Shown: in pieces, positions 7,438 to 14,657 of the stretch
Position numbering within the stretch: position 1 is the stretch's first letter
Layout of the letters: every line of letters starts with the position of its first letter
From: Aquificaceae bacterium
Lineage (GTDB): Bacteria > Aquificota > Aquificia > Aquificales > Aquificaceae
Length of the DNA stretch: 45,882 bases
NCBI GenBank assembly: GCA_015487535.1
Contig: WFPN01000329.1
Coordinates: 1 to 45,882, forward strand
Direction of reading: 5' to 3'
Translations under genes and position numbers: made by a program
The notes under the pieces: model-generated
Seen by the model: the letters and a program-made list of their open reading frames with translations, nothing else
The model's database searches: none
What the model was told of the DNA's origin: nothing

Positions 7438-8542
7438 ACTTATACTTAAATGTAGCCAAGACGAATATGACGAACTCCGAAAATTTTTGCTGGATAATAA
7501 TCTACAGCTATTTGGGTTTTCGAATCGGAATTTAAATAAGTACAAACAAGCTACGGAAGATATAGGAGGGGTCTTTATCTCTAAGGTTGATGTAGGGAAA
7601 AACAAGGGGTCTCCTGAGTGGATCCATTATATAGAGAAGCGTTTTGGTATTACTCACAACGAACTGGTGTATATAGGCTATGGAAATAGAAAGCATGATT
7701 GGTATACTGCCATAAACTCATCCGTTTTCTACCTGCACTATGCACCAGAAAAGAAGGTGTCCAAAGATATTAGTAAGTATGTTCTCAGAACGGCAAGTGT
7801 ACAAGGGGCGTTAAAGTTTATAAATGTCTTTCTCAGAGACCCTCCACTTTTCACTTACGAGTTTACTTTTGAAGATGGGACGGAGCTTAGAATTCTTTTC
7901 GATGCTGGGGTTGAGCTAAAAGATGTAAATGGGGAATCATTCTCTCTCCGAGATCTATTTACCTACGACAAGATCTTCCTTTTAGGAAAGAAGCGTAAAA
8001 TAGATGCAAGGAGTATCCTATTTCTCCTTCTTATAGCCCAGTTGTGGAAGGAGGGTATAGCTTCACGGGGCGTAAGGTGGTGCGTATATCCTTCTTCAAA
8101 AAAGGGTAGAGTATCCAAAAATATGGAACCATACCTTAGATTTTTCAGGGGACTGACCGGGTCCTATTATGCCCAAATTTTGAAGCGGTGTAAAAATACG
8201 GTTGATAAGAGCAAGGCTCGTAAAGAAGGTAGGTACCATGAGGTGAGCTTTGATAGAGAAAAAGGTTCACTATGTTTAGATGAGAAGCAAAGTATAAAGG
8301 GCAGAAGGATTATTGTAGTTGACGATTTTTCAACTACTGGTATGTCCTTAGAGGCTGCAAAGCTCCTCTTGAGGAATGCTGGAGCTTCCCAAATAGCCTT
8401 ATGTGCTGTTGGTAAGTATGGTTCAAATCATACTGTATACGATGTTGAAGGCAACATCTCTTGTAATGTTAGGCTTTATCAGAATTTAGGGGCACAAGAA
8501 AGGTTGAAGGAGATAATAAATGAATGTAACGATTTATTTTAA
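7406..8542 (+). CDS. Phosphoribosyltransferase-domain protein, PsyrT-like
   Basis: 378 aa. The C-terminal third carries a type I phosphoribosyltransferase domain with the PRPP-binding loop RIIVVDDFSTTGMSLEAAK (301-319). Upstream, ITHNELVYIGYGNRKHDWY (82-100) looks like a degenerate HAD-phosphatase motif IV. The protein would thus be a HAD-like plus PRTase fusion, as in proposed nucleotide-centred conflict systems. It starts inside the DprA-like gene and shares its AT-rich composition, so the two are one transferred cassette. By analogy with PsyrTA this would be the toxin or effector. The HAD assignment is tentative; the PRTase motif is clear. Confidence 0.75.
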   Translation: MWIKGIIVHPELILKCSQDEYDELRKFLLDNNLQLFGFSNRNLNKYKQATEDIGGVFISKVDVGKNKGSPEWIHYIEKRFGITHNELVYIGYGNRKHDWYTAINSSVFYLHYAPEKKVSKDISKYVLRTASVQGALKFINVFLRDPPLFTYEFTFEDGTELRILFDAGVELKDVNGESFSLRDLFTYDKIFLLGKKRKIDARSILFLLLIAQLWKEGIASRGVRWCVYPSSKKGRVSKNMEPYLRFFRGLTGSYYAQILKRCKNTVDKSKARKEGRYHEVSFDREKGSLCLDEKQSIKGRRIIVVDDFSTTGMSLEAAKLLLRNAGASQIALCAVGKYGSNHTVYDVEGNISCNVRLYQNLGAQERLKEIINECNDLF

Positions 8543-8563
8543 ACCTGTGAGGAGGGGTAAATC

Positions 8564-8782
8564 ATGAAGACAAAGAAGTTTCTACTACTACTGGGCGTTT
8601 TGGCCGTTACTAACGGTTCTGTAGTCTATACGGTAGATGGGATAGATGACGGGATAGTTACCTTGAGCAATGATGATACGCTTGAGGTAAAGGAGGCGGA
8701 GCTTATTAGCCTTGACGGGGCTTACCTTGTAATTAAAGAAGGAGATCACGTTGAGTTTTTGAAGGTGATAGAGAGCAAGTAA
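8564..8782 (+). CDS. Small exported protein, unknown
   Basis: 72 aa with a Lys-rich start and a hydrophobic segment (MKTKKFLLLLGVLAVT), consistent with a signal peptide. A short beta-rich remainder follows, with repeated acidic turns (VDGIDDGIVTLSNDDTLEVKE). GAGGAGGGG precedes the ATG. It sits just after the DprA/PRTase pair, but its base composition is closer to the phage average. No family was recognised. Confidence 0.55.
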   Translation: MKTKKFLLLLGVLAVTNGSVVYTVDGIDDGIVTLSNDDTLEVKEAELISLDGAYLVIKEGDHVEFLKVIESK

Positions 8783-8850
8783 CGAAGTTTCTGTTAATCT
8801 ATTTTTATGGGGTGGGAGTCTCTATCCCAAGCGGAAAGAACCAAAGAAGC

Positions 8851-9192
8851 CTAAGAATCAGGGGTAGGCTCGTTTTCGAGGATTTCCTTCAAATCCTTTT
8901 TGTGTTCTATGAGGGGCTTGTAGATCCGATAAAGGATAGCAAGCTCTCGCATTACTGGGAACAGATCCTCTCGAGTAGTTCTCTTTAGGCTTATGTATCT
9001 GCCTGCATAATATGCACGTATTGCTACAGATGGCTTTTTTCCTCTGGAGGGTTTAGAGGTTTTACTTGTGTAAAGCTTCGAGTAGGCGCCCCTGATAACA
9101 TCCCTTATTTGGGTATCTGTTAACCCGAGCTTTACACATCTAACTCTGATAGCTTCTTTCAGCTTCTTAACCAGATCTTCAACTTCCAACAT
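8851..9192 (-). CDS. Minus-strand small basic protein, candidate repressor
   Basis: This is the only credible minus-strand gene, about 113 aa from ATG 9192. The sequence is helical and basic, with LGLTDTQIRDVIRGAYSKLY as a possible DNA-binding helical pair, then a Lys/Ser-rich linker and LFPVMRELAILYRIYKPLI. I recognise no family. An in-frame TTG exists at 9228, but those bases form a -35 box, and a well-spaced TATCAT ends 7 bp before ATG 9192. The mRNA would therefore be leaderless, as phage maintenance-repressor transcripts can be. It faces a plus-strand operon across a 149-bp region containing two inverted repeats. Confidence 0.6.
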   Translation of the reverse strand: MLEVEDLVKKLKEAIRVRCVKLGLTDTQIRDVIRGAYSKLYTSKTSKPSRGKKPSVAIRAYYAGRYISLKRTTREDLFPVMRELAILYRIYKPLIEHKKDLKEILENEPTPDS

Positions 9193-9199
9193 GGCTTTT

Positions 9200-9228
9200 A
9201 TGATACAGCTATAAACTTGAACAGTCAA
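9200..9228 (-). promoter_or_regulatory. Promoter of the minus-strand gene
   Basis: On the minus strand, TTGACT (9228-9223) and TATCAT (9205-9200) are separated by exactly 17 bp. Each hexamer is 5 of 6 to consensus. The ATG begins 7 bp after the -10, so the predicted transcript starts at or next to the start codon. Confidence 0.65.
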
Positions 9229-9244
9229 GGAGTTTCATAAAGTT

Positions 9245-9265
9245 AGCTTATATCAACCATAAGCT
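9245..9265. promoter_or_regulatory. Inverted repeat in the divergent control region
   Basis: AGCTTAT (9245-9251) and ATAAGCT (9259-9265) form a perfect 7-bp inverted repeat with a 7-bp spacer, between the two divergent promoters. This is the form of a dimeric repressor operator. Confidence 0.55.
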
Positions 9266-9294
9266 CTTAATATTGCATATGTCTAATTAGAGCT
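9263..9294. promoter_or_regulatory. Second inverted repeat, overlapping the rightward promoter
   Basis: AGCTCT (9263-9268) and AGAGCT (9289-9294) form an inverted repeat that spans the -35 and most of the spacer of the plus-strand promoter. It shares the AGCT core with the neighbouring repeat, so one protein might bind both. Confidence 0.4.
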
Positions 9295-9301
9295 ATACAA
9301 T
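9273..9301 (+). promoter_or_regulatory. Promoter of the rightward small-gene operon
   Basis: TTGCAT (9273-9278) and TACAAT (9296-9301) are separated by 17 bp. The -10 is good and the -35 moderate. The predicted transcript would start near 9308 and lead into AAAGGAGGT before ATG 9342. Confidence 0.55.
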
Positions 9302-9341
9302 AAATATTGACAATTCAAAAACCTCAAAGGAGGTAGGCAAG

Positions 9342-9659
9342 ATGAGGTTGATGGACGGGCAGCTAAGGAAAGACCCCCTGAAGAACAGGGGGTGGCTAAG
9401 GGCCTTTAAGAAGGCCAGGTTGGGATGGAACTACTTAAGCTTGCACAAAGATTATATCGCACTTCACGGTGAGCCCGAGACATACTTCCTCGGTAAGGCG
9501 GAAGTGTATTTGACGGAGGCTAAGCAGGTATTGGCCGAAGAGGGGCTGCACGGAACAGAGCTCGAGAGGTACATCGATCAAGGGCTGGAATGGGTCGTAG
9601 ATGCTGGCCTTAAGGTCCTTAGGAGGGACACGGCAGAGCTTGTTAAGGAGGTGCTGTGA
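9342..9659 (+). CDS. Unknown small protein
   Basis: 105 aa, helical, with an N-terminal basic patch (KDPLKNRGWLRAFKKARLGW) and an acidic helical C-terminal half. AAAGGAGGT lies well placed before the ATG. It is the first gene of the operon behind the divergent control region and overlaps the next start (TGATG). I do not recognise the family. Its position next to a putative repressor would suit an early gene. Confidence 0.6.
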   Translation: MRLMDGQLRKDPLKNRGWLRAFKKARLGWNYLSLHKDYIALHGEPETYFLGKAEVYLTEAKQVLAEEGLHGTELERYIDQGLEWVVDAGLKVLRRDTAELVKEVL

Positions 9660-10087
9660 TGGGGTGGTCTAAACATGAAGACTGGGCGCTTGAAGCGACT
9701 TATCACGGGGAAGGGTATGAACCTCCCCGTGTGGAAAAGGTTGAGCTGGATGTTGTAGGAGGGAGGTTGTACGCTATTGTGGTTTTCTCCGACGGAACTC
9801 GGGAGCCGGTTGATATAACTGACGCAAACGTTTGCGCTGGTATAGCAGGTGTTGTGGAAGATGCCCGTGCTGCTAAAGAGTTATTTATAAAAGCTTACGG
9901 AGAGGACAAATACAGGGAGGCCATGGGAAAGATCGAGGAGAACGTTAACAGGTTAAAGCAGGAGTTCCCTCACAAGTCAGACATGGAGGTGGCCTTGGCG
10001 GTCGCTAAGGTTAAGCTCAGGGAGGGTGAAGAACTTGGGTACGCTTTGTACAAGCTGTGGGTGCTCGAGCAGTTGGAGGTGTTGTGA
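9659..10087 (+). CDS. Unknown protein, second gene of the small-gene operon
   Basis: 142 aa from ATG 9659; AAGGAGG lies upstream and the stop of the previous gene overlaps the start. The N-terminal half is beta-rich (VEKVELDVVGGRLYAIVVFSD) and the C-terminal half helical (IEENVNRLKQEFPHKSDM). The family was not recognised. A perfect palindrome CGCAAACGTTTGCG lies inside it at 9823-9836. The next gene starts at the last base of its stop codon, indicating translational coupling. Confidence 0.6.
   Translation: MGWSKHEDWALEATYHGEGYEPPRVEKVELDVVGGRLYAIVVFSDGTREPVDITDANVCAGIAGVVEDARAAKELFIKAYGEDKYREAMGKIEENVNRLKQEFPHKSDMEVALAVAKVKLREGEELGYALYKLWVLEQLEVL
9823..9836. repeat. Perfect palindrome CGCAAACGTTTGCG
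   Basis: A 14-bp perfect palindrome with core AAACGTTT, inside a coding region. Related palindromes occur at 396-412, 20495-20510 and 43057-43070, with imperfect ones at 24703-24716 and 27684-27696. The form equals the core of LacI/PurR-family operators, but no LacI-type gene is in the window. Confidence 0.5.
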
Positions 10088-10539
10088 TGTTTGCTGTAAG
10101 TACCTATGCTGTTAGCCTTGTGCAGGAAATACTGGGATGTGGTATCAGAGATTTGGAGAGGGCGTTCGAGATAGCAGATGAGGCTGGTATCGAAGAAGAC
10201 AGGCTTATAGCAAGGATAGGGGAGGTTTTCAGAGAGACAGGGGAAGTTGATCCTGTTAGATTGGCTCTCCAAGAGGCTGTTGAAGAGGCTTGTAACTATG
10301 TGATGGAGATAGTGGGAATGGATCTGAGGCCGTACCTGTGGATAGAAGGGCATTATTTGGGAACACAGATTGTAGGAGATAGGGTAGCTGTTGAGACGCT
10401 GTTAAGAAAGTTTGATGATGAGGGATTATCCGAGAGCAAAGCCCTCGGGTACGTATTAAGGGAGCTGTACATAAACCCTTTGGAGAACCCTTTGGAGGTA
10501 AGCGTGAGATGGACACAAGGGAGCTTAAAAAGGCCGTAA
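10087..10539 (+). CDS. Unknown helical protein
   Basis: 150 aa starting MFAVSTYAVSLVQEILGCG, with GGAGG upstream inside the previous gene. It is almost entirely helical, with acidic segments (LERAFEIADEAGIEEDRLIARIGEVF). No family was recognised. It overlaps the following gene by 31 bp. An upstream in-frame start at 10057 lies inside the previous gene and lacks a ribosome site, so ATG 10087 is preferred. Confidence 0.6.
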   Translation: MFAVSTYAVSLVQEILGCGIRDLERAFEIADEAGIEEDRLIARIGEVFRETGEVDPVRLALQEAVEEACNYVMEIVGMDLRPYLWIEGHYLGTQIVGDRVAVETLLRKFDDEGLSESKALGYVLRELYINPLENPLEVSVRWTQGSLKRP

Positions 10540-11291
10540 AAGATGTTTTAGGAAAGCCTTGTAGGGTAAGGTCTAACGGCTCTTTTAAGCATGTTGCCGT
10601 GGACTTTGGCGACTTTAGCTGGTATTTCGATGTTTACGACGGGGCTGATGCCGACTGGGTTATAGGCAGGCTTAAAGATATGAAGGGAGCTATGGAGATC
10701 CTTATGGATAAAGGTTACAGGATTGTGGGTGCATATGAAGATCACGTTAGGATACTGCGGGAAGGGTTGTACACAGAGGACATATACGCAGGATCGGCTA
10801 AAGAAGACATTTCCATCATGGAAGAGAATGTGAAACTGTTTTCCAGGCTCGAGGATTTTTGGGTAGGAGATGCCCCAAGTAAGTTTGCTGATAAGAATCT
10901 TTACGCTCTTCTCAAGGTTGCGGACGAGTTCTGGGAAAAGGGTTATGCAGTCCAGATTCGTAGTTCTTCTGTTGGGCGAAACCTGTACGTAGTAACGACG
11001 TCTTTCAGGGTAGCTGTCGATTCTGACCTGCTCTATTTTGCATATCCCTTGGTAAGGTTTGGGGGCGAGATCCTTGACTCTGATGGGGTGGATATTAATG
11101 GCAGGTTCAATCTGAGACTTCACGCTTGGATCGAAGTCAATGGGAAGTGTAGTAAACGCCTCTCGAATATAGTCGGTCTAATGAAGAATTACGGGATACA
11201 GGATGCCGAGTTTGTGCTCGGCAGTGATAGATTTGATGTTCGCTTGCCTTTTATCTACGATAACGATCAGAACGTTATTGAAATCCTGTAG
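10509..11291 (+). CDS. Unknown 260-aa protein
   Basis: 260 aa with GGAGG before ATG 10509, starting inside the preceding gene. There appear to be two similar beta-alpha halves. Each contains a SSVGRNLYVVTTSFRVAVDS- or NGSFKHVAVDFGDFSWYFDV-type strand pair, so an internal duplication is possible. I could not assign a family. It is the largest protein of the small-gene operon. Base composition is like its neighbours, so there is no sign of recent transfer. Confidence 0.6.
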   Translation: MDTRELKKAVKDVLGKPCRVRSNGSFKHVAVDFGDFSWYFDVYDGADADWVIGRLKDMKGAMEILMDKGYRIVGAYEDHVRILREGLYTEDIYAGSAKEDISIMEENVKLFSRLEDFWVGDAPSKFADKNLYALLKVADEFWEKGYAVQIRSSSVGRNLYVVTTSFRVAVDSDLLYFAYPLVRFGGEILDSDGVDINGRFNLRLHAWIEVNGKCSKRLSNIVGLMKNYGIQDAEFVLGSDRFDVRLPFIYDNDQNVIEIL

Positions 11292-11302
11292 AGGAGGTGG
11301 GT

Positions 11303-11569
11303 ATGATGCGAGAGACCGCCATTAAGAAGGGGATAGTTCTCTGGGACAAGGAGACTGGGGGCAACCTGATCTATGTTGAAGGAGAGATAACTGAGGTGGA
11401 CGAGAACGGGCTTGTGTGGTGGAGGGCTAAGGTTGCAAGCGGAGAGCTTATAGAGGATGTCATCGATTGGGATGTGGTGGCGGATACTTCCGAGCCAGCT
11501 TATGCGATAGTTGGCGAGCCTCCGTACAAGAGTGTGGAGCTTGAGGTTCGTTTCACAGAAGAGGTATGA
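11303..11569 (+). CDS. Unknown small protein
   Basis: 88 aa from ATG 11303 with GAGGAGG five bases upstream; the in-frame GTG at 11297 overlaps that ribosome site and is rejected. It is beta-rich and acidic (LIYVEGEITEVDENGLVWW), suggesting a small barrel. Family and role are unknown. It belongs to the same operon as its neighbours, with gaps of only 11-13 bp. Confidence 0.55.
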   Translation: MMRETAIKKGIVLWDKETGGNLIYVEGEITEVDENGLVWWRAKVASGELIEDVIDWDVVADTSEPAYAIVGEPPYKSVELEVRFTEEV

Positions 11570-11582
11570 GGAGGTGTGTGAA

Positions 11583-11825
11583 ATGAGTAGGTTTGTTGAG
11601 GTTGATGACGGAGTTTTTGTAAACCTTGACCTTGTATTTAAGGTCAAGCTGTACGAGTACAGCTACGGGAACGAGAACTACTGTTATTGGCTTTTCATAG
11701 GCCCTTCTACAGAGATGGAGGTTGGGGCAGGTTACCTTGAGCCTTATGCTCAGTCAAGGAGGTTCCCTTCCAAGGAATTAGCCTTGGAATGGTTTCGTAA
11801 TACCGTTTTGGAGGAGGGTGCGTGA
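11583..11825 (+). CDS. Unknown small protein
   Basis: 80 aa from ATG 11583, 7 bp after GAGGTG and close behind the previous stop. It starts MSRFVEVDDGVFVNLDLVFK, a beta-rich pattern with several aromatics (YEYSYGNENYCYWLFIG). No family was recognised. Its stop overlaps the next ATG (GTGATG), so the genes are coupled. Confidence 0.55.
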   Translation: MSRFVEVDDGVFVNLDLVFKVKLYEYSYGNENYCYWLFIGPSTEMEVGAGYLEPYAQSRRFPSKELALEWFRNTVLEEGA

Positions 11826-12094
11826 TGTTTTGGAGGAGAAAAGACAGGAAGGGTGGACGAGGTGTTTATGAAGTGTTTGTTGTGAGGGATCGCCGTTCCG
11901 TTTGCAGGTTACGGAGAGACGAGCGCATATCTGTGTTCTCGGACGGCAGGGTGGTCTTGAGGTTTCCGGGTGTTATAGAGAAGAGGAGGATCGAGAGGGT
12001 AGTGGAAAATGGGAGTACAAAGGAGTATGTGCTATCCGAGCCTTTTGAGGTCATTAGACTTGAGGAGGTTAGGGATGCCGAGTGCAAGGGTTAA
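11825..12094 (+). CDS. Unknown small basic protein
   Basis: 89 aa. The N-terminus is strongly basic (MFWRRKDRKGGRG), followed by a beta-rich body with many Arg residues (VCRLRRDERISVFSDGRVV). The charge would suit nucleic-acid binding, but no motif proves it. The start shares its A with the preceding stop. It overlaps the next gene by 20 bp. Confidence 0.55.
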   Translation: MFWRRKDRKGGRGVYEVFVVRDRRSVCRLRRDERISVFSDGRVVLRFPGVIEKRRIERVVENGSTKEYVLSEPFEVIRLEEVRDAECKG

Positions 12095-12509
12095 GAGGTT
12101 TGTTAAAGAGTTTTGGGAGCTGAACAAAAGTGTTCTCGAGAACAGAGACTACAGGGAGGACATATCGGATACATTCCCCGATTATTTACCCAAAGGCTGG
12201 ACATTCAAAAATGTTTCCCTTGGTTTTGATCTATGCAAGTGGACTGTGTATGCCTTTGTGTATTACTATGGGGAAGAATCCTTTGTAAAGGAGCTCTGGA
12301 AATGGTACCAGCAAAGGGGTATGAGTGTGGTTGTGCCAGAAGGATACTCCCACAGATCTAAGGCCGACATTACAAGGGTCGTGGAGCACATCGAGAAGAG
12401 GATAGACGAGATGGAGAAGAGGATTGCGGAGCTCAAGTTCCTTCTCGAGCACATAAGGAATCTGGTTGAGGACGGAACGGAGCTCGAAATTGACTTGGAG
12501 CTTGTTTAA
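12075..12509 (+). CDS. Unknown protein with C-terminal coiled coil
   Basis: 144 aa from ATG 12075, preceded by GAGGAGG. The middle is aromatic-rich (YAFVYYYGEESFVKELWKWY). The last ~45 residues form a heptad-patterned coiled coil (EHIEKRIDEMEKRIAELKFL), so the protein is probably oligomeric. No family was recognised. Its stop codon is the first three bases of palindrome copy 2, so the operon ends where the next promoter begins. Confidence 0.6.
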   Translation: MPSARVKRFVKEFWELNKSVLENRDYREDISDTFPDYLPKGWTFKNVSLGFDLCKWTVYAFVYYYGEESFVKELWKWYQQRGMSVVVPEGYSHRSKADITRVVEHIEKRIDEMEKRIAELKFLLEHIRNLVEDGTELEIDLELV

Positions 12510-12529
12510 TAACGCTTATGATGTTATTA
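12490..12529 (+). promoter_or_regulatory. Palindromic promoter/operator motif, copy 2
   Basis: TAATAAC-N9-GTTATTA is a perfect inverted repeat at 12507-12529, with 7-bp arms. TTGACT lies at 12490-12495, though at a longer distance than in other copies. TATGAT at 12517-12522 is -10-like. AGGAGGG and the ATG of the DUF488-SWIM gene follow. Confidence 0.7.
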
Positions 12530-12543
12530 TATAGGAGGGCAAG

Positions 12544-13248
12544 ATGAAGAAGATCTACACTTCCTATTACAGCCTTTACTGTTCTAAAACAAGGCTTTTG
12601 AAGTCCAAGAGGCTCGCCGGGGTAAGGATAACTGTAGGGGTGCCGAGTTGGTGTAAGGAGAAGATAGAATACGAGTACCTTAAGCTCGCTCCCTTTGGCG
12701 TTCTTGGGGAAGAAGACTGGGGTGTTTACCGGGAGCTTTACTACAGTCGCATACTCGGCAGGCTTGACCCGAAAAGGGTTTACAGGGAGCTTTTAGAACT
12801 GACAAACCCTTACACCCCGGTCTTGCTCTGCTATGAACCTCCGAAGGAGGGGTACAACTGCCATAGGTGGCTTGTTGCTGAGTGGATGAAGGCTGCTGGT
12901 ATAGAAGTCGAAGAGTTTGGTTACAGGGGCTGGATAGACAAGTGGATTGCTGATCAGAGAAACCTCAAGGTTGCTGTGCCTCAGAGCAGGCAAGGCGATC
13001 TTTTTTCAGATCAGGTTAAAGAGATGGAGAGGAAGGCTAAGGAGAGGGCCAAGTATGTCAAAGTTCTTGGGTGCGAGGGGAGCGTCTGCAGGGTGGAGGG
13101 CAGTACGGGTAATGTTTATGAGGTGGATACGGAGAGAGGAACCTGTACTTGTCCCTTTTTTCAGAACCGTTGGGTCAAGTGCAAGCACATATATGCAGTA
13201 GAGAAGTATTTGGGCAAAGAGATAGAGGTTAAAGAGGTGGCCCGATGA
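12544..13248 (+). CDS. DUF488-like domain fused to a SWIM zinc finger
   Basis: 234 aa. Residues 1-140 resemble DUF488: an early YYSLYCSKTRLL, then VLLCYEPPKEGYNCHRWLVA, where C96 and C106-H107-R108 match the family's C-E...CHR signature. The C-terminus carries a SWIM finger CTCPFFQNRWVKCKH (C201, C203, C213, H215), a DNA/protein-binding zinc motif. DUF488 proteins are of unknown function. The fusion, and its place as first gene before a methyltransferase-like and a ParB-like gene, suggest DNA targeting. It lies behind palindrome copy 2 and overlaps the next gene by 4 bp. Confidence 0.65.
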   Translation: MKKIYTSYYSLYCSKTRLLKSKRLAGVRITVGVPSWCKEKIEYEYLKLAPFGVLGEEDWGVYRELYYSRILGRLDPKRVYRELLELTNPYTPVLLCYEPPKEGYNCHRWLVAEWMKAAGIEVEEFGYRGWIDKWIADQRNLKVAVPQSRQGDLFSDQVKEMERKAKERAKYVKVLGCEGSVCRVEGSTGNVYEVDTERGTCTCPFFQNRWVKCKHIYAVEKYLGKEIEVKEVAR

Positions 13249-14657
13249 TATTCTTTGGTGCCCTACGAAAGCCCGAGAAGGCCTTTCTTGCTAAGCTTGG
13301 TATGGAAGGGGTTTTTGATGGAAGGGATGTTCAAGTAATCGGTAGCGGTAGCTTTACCATAGAGCAGACCCTGAGTAAGTTTTCTCCGAAAACAGTTTGC
13401 GGCAACGATATAAGTCTTCTGTCTGTGGTCATAGGGGACTACCTCGTTGGTAGAATGAGGGAAATTAGACTTAAGGACACTCGGGAGGCAGAGGCTTTTA
13501 GACCTTATGTGGAGGAAAGGCTCAACACAGATTCTCTTACTCAGGCTGCAACCATCTTAAGCGTATATCACTACACCGCCTACTTCCCGCTCAGCAATCT
13601 TTACAAAGTGAGGAAATTCAAGCAGGAGCTTTCCAAGTTTGACAAAGTCTTTGAGGGATGTATCGGCGTCCTGAAGGATTTCAAGAGTAAGGTCAGGATA
13701 GATGATTTTGTGGTCAAGGATGGTACGGAACTTGTAGGCGATAAAGAGAAGTTCTACATATGGCATCTGCCCTTCGACGAAGGGGACAGTTACCTTAAAG
13801 ACTACAGGCTTGTGAATGCTGTATTTGATTGGGATGCTCCCGAGTATAAGAAGATGACCAAAGAGAAGAACATATCTTTTTTAAGAAGGTTTGTGGAGGG
13901 AGGTTACGATTTCCTTTTCTTTACCTCTCATTATGTAGATGACTGCAAGGATTTTCTTATAGCTAAGTTCAAATACAGGGAAGGGGATACCGTATATGCT
14001 TACGGTAGAATTGGAAAGGGCAACGGAGTTTACTGGGCAAAAAGGTGGGGCCTCTCTATTAAAGACGGTAGGTACCCCCTTTTGCCTGATGATTTCGAAT
14101 TTGGTGAGGATGTAAATGTGTCTTTCAAGATCGTTAAGAGAGACGTCTTTAATTACTACCGGGAGCTGTTTATAGCTAAGGACAAGGTGAGGTTTTATGG
14201 CAACCCTTCTTCTGGGATACCCGTTCTCCTGTTCGCAAATGGCTGTCTTTTTGGTTTCCTCCTGTTTGCCCAGGATAGGTCCTCTTACAAGTTCGGGAAG
14301 AGGCCTACCGCATTCTTGCTTTCAGACTTCAGGGTAGCTTCTAATGTGCCTCGGCTCTCTAAGCTCGTGGTTATGCTCGCAAAGGCTGCTGAGTTCAAAG
14401 ACATTTATGAGAAAGCTTTTGGGGTTAAGACCGAAGAGATCATGACTGCGGTTTATACGGAGAAGCCTGTGTCTATGAAGTATGAGAGAGGAACAGGGTG
14501 GAGGTGTGTTAATAGGGCAAAGAGAAGATTCGGGGATACTGAGGTTTTTTATCTCACATATAGGGCACCTTTCGGTGAAAAGAGCCTTAGGGAGGAGTAT
14601 CTCCTATGGCTTGAGAAGCACTACAGGAGGGTTAGGCATGGGGCCGCAGAGTCTTGA
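13245..14657 (+). CDS. Phage adenine-methyltransferase-like protein (antirestriction type)
   Basis: 470 aa. VIGSGSFTIEQ (31-41) is a Rossmann motif I of N6-adenine methyltransferases. CGNDISLLSVVIGDYLVGR (52-70) is the matching acidic-loop region. The usual DPPY/NPPF is replaced by HLPF (174-177), followed by FDWDAPEY (194-201). From memory, this arrangement occurs in phage proteins annotated as putative antirestriction adenine methyltransferases, often near ParB-like and Mom-like genes. The degenerate motif IV leaves open whether it methylates or only binds cofactor for another modification. The C-terminal ~200 residues are unassigned. GAGGTG precedes ATG 13245. Confidence 0.6.
   Translation: MIFFGALRKPEKAFLAKLGMEGVFDGRDVQVIGSGSFTIEQTLSKFSPKTVCGNDISLLSVVIGDYLVGRMREIRLKDTREAEAFRPYVEERLNTDSLTQAATILSVYHYTAYFPLSNLYKVRKFKQELSKFDKVFEGCIGVLKDFKSKVRIDDFVVKDGTELVGDKEKFYIWHLPFDEGDSYLKDYRLVNAVFDWDAPEYKKMTKEKNISFLRRFVEGGYDFLFFTSHYVDDCKDFLIAKFKYREGDTVYAYGRIGKGNGVYWAKRWGLSIKDGRYPLLPDDFEFGEDVNVSFKIVKRDVFNYYRELFIAKDKVRFYGNPSSGIPVLLFANGCLFGFLLFAQDRSSYKFGKRPTAFLLSDFRVASNVPRLSKLVVMLAKAAEFKDIYEKAFGVKTEEIMTAVYTEKPVSMKYERGTGWRCVNRAKRRFGDTEVFYLTYRAPFGEKSLREEYLLWLEKHYRRVRHGAAES

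Noticed and set aside
9190..9228. TTG 9228 as the start of the minus-strand gene
   Set aside because: Those bases form a good -35 hexamer with a -10 exactly 17 bp away; ATG 9192 lies right after it.
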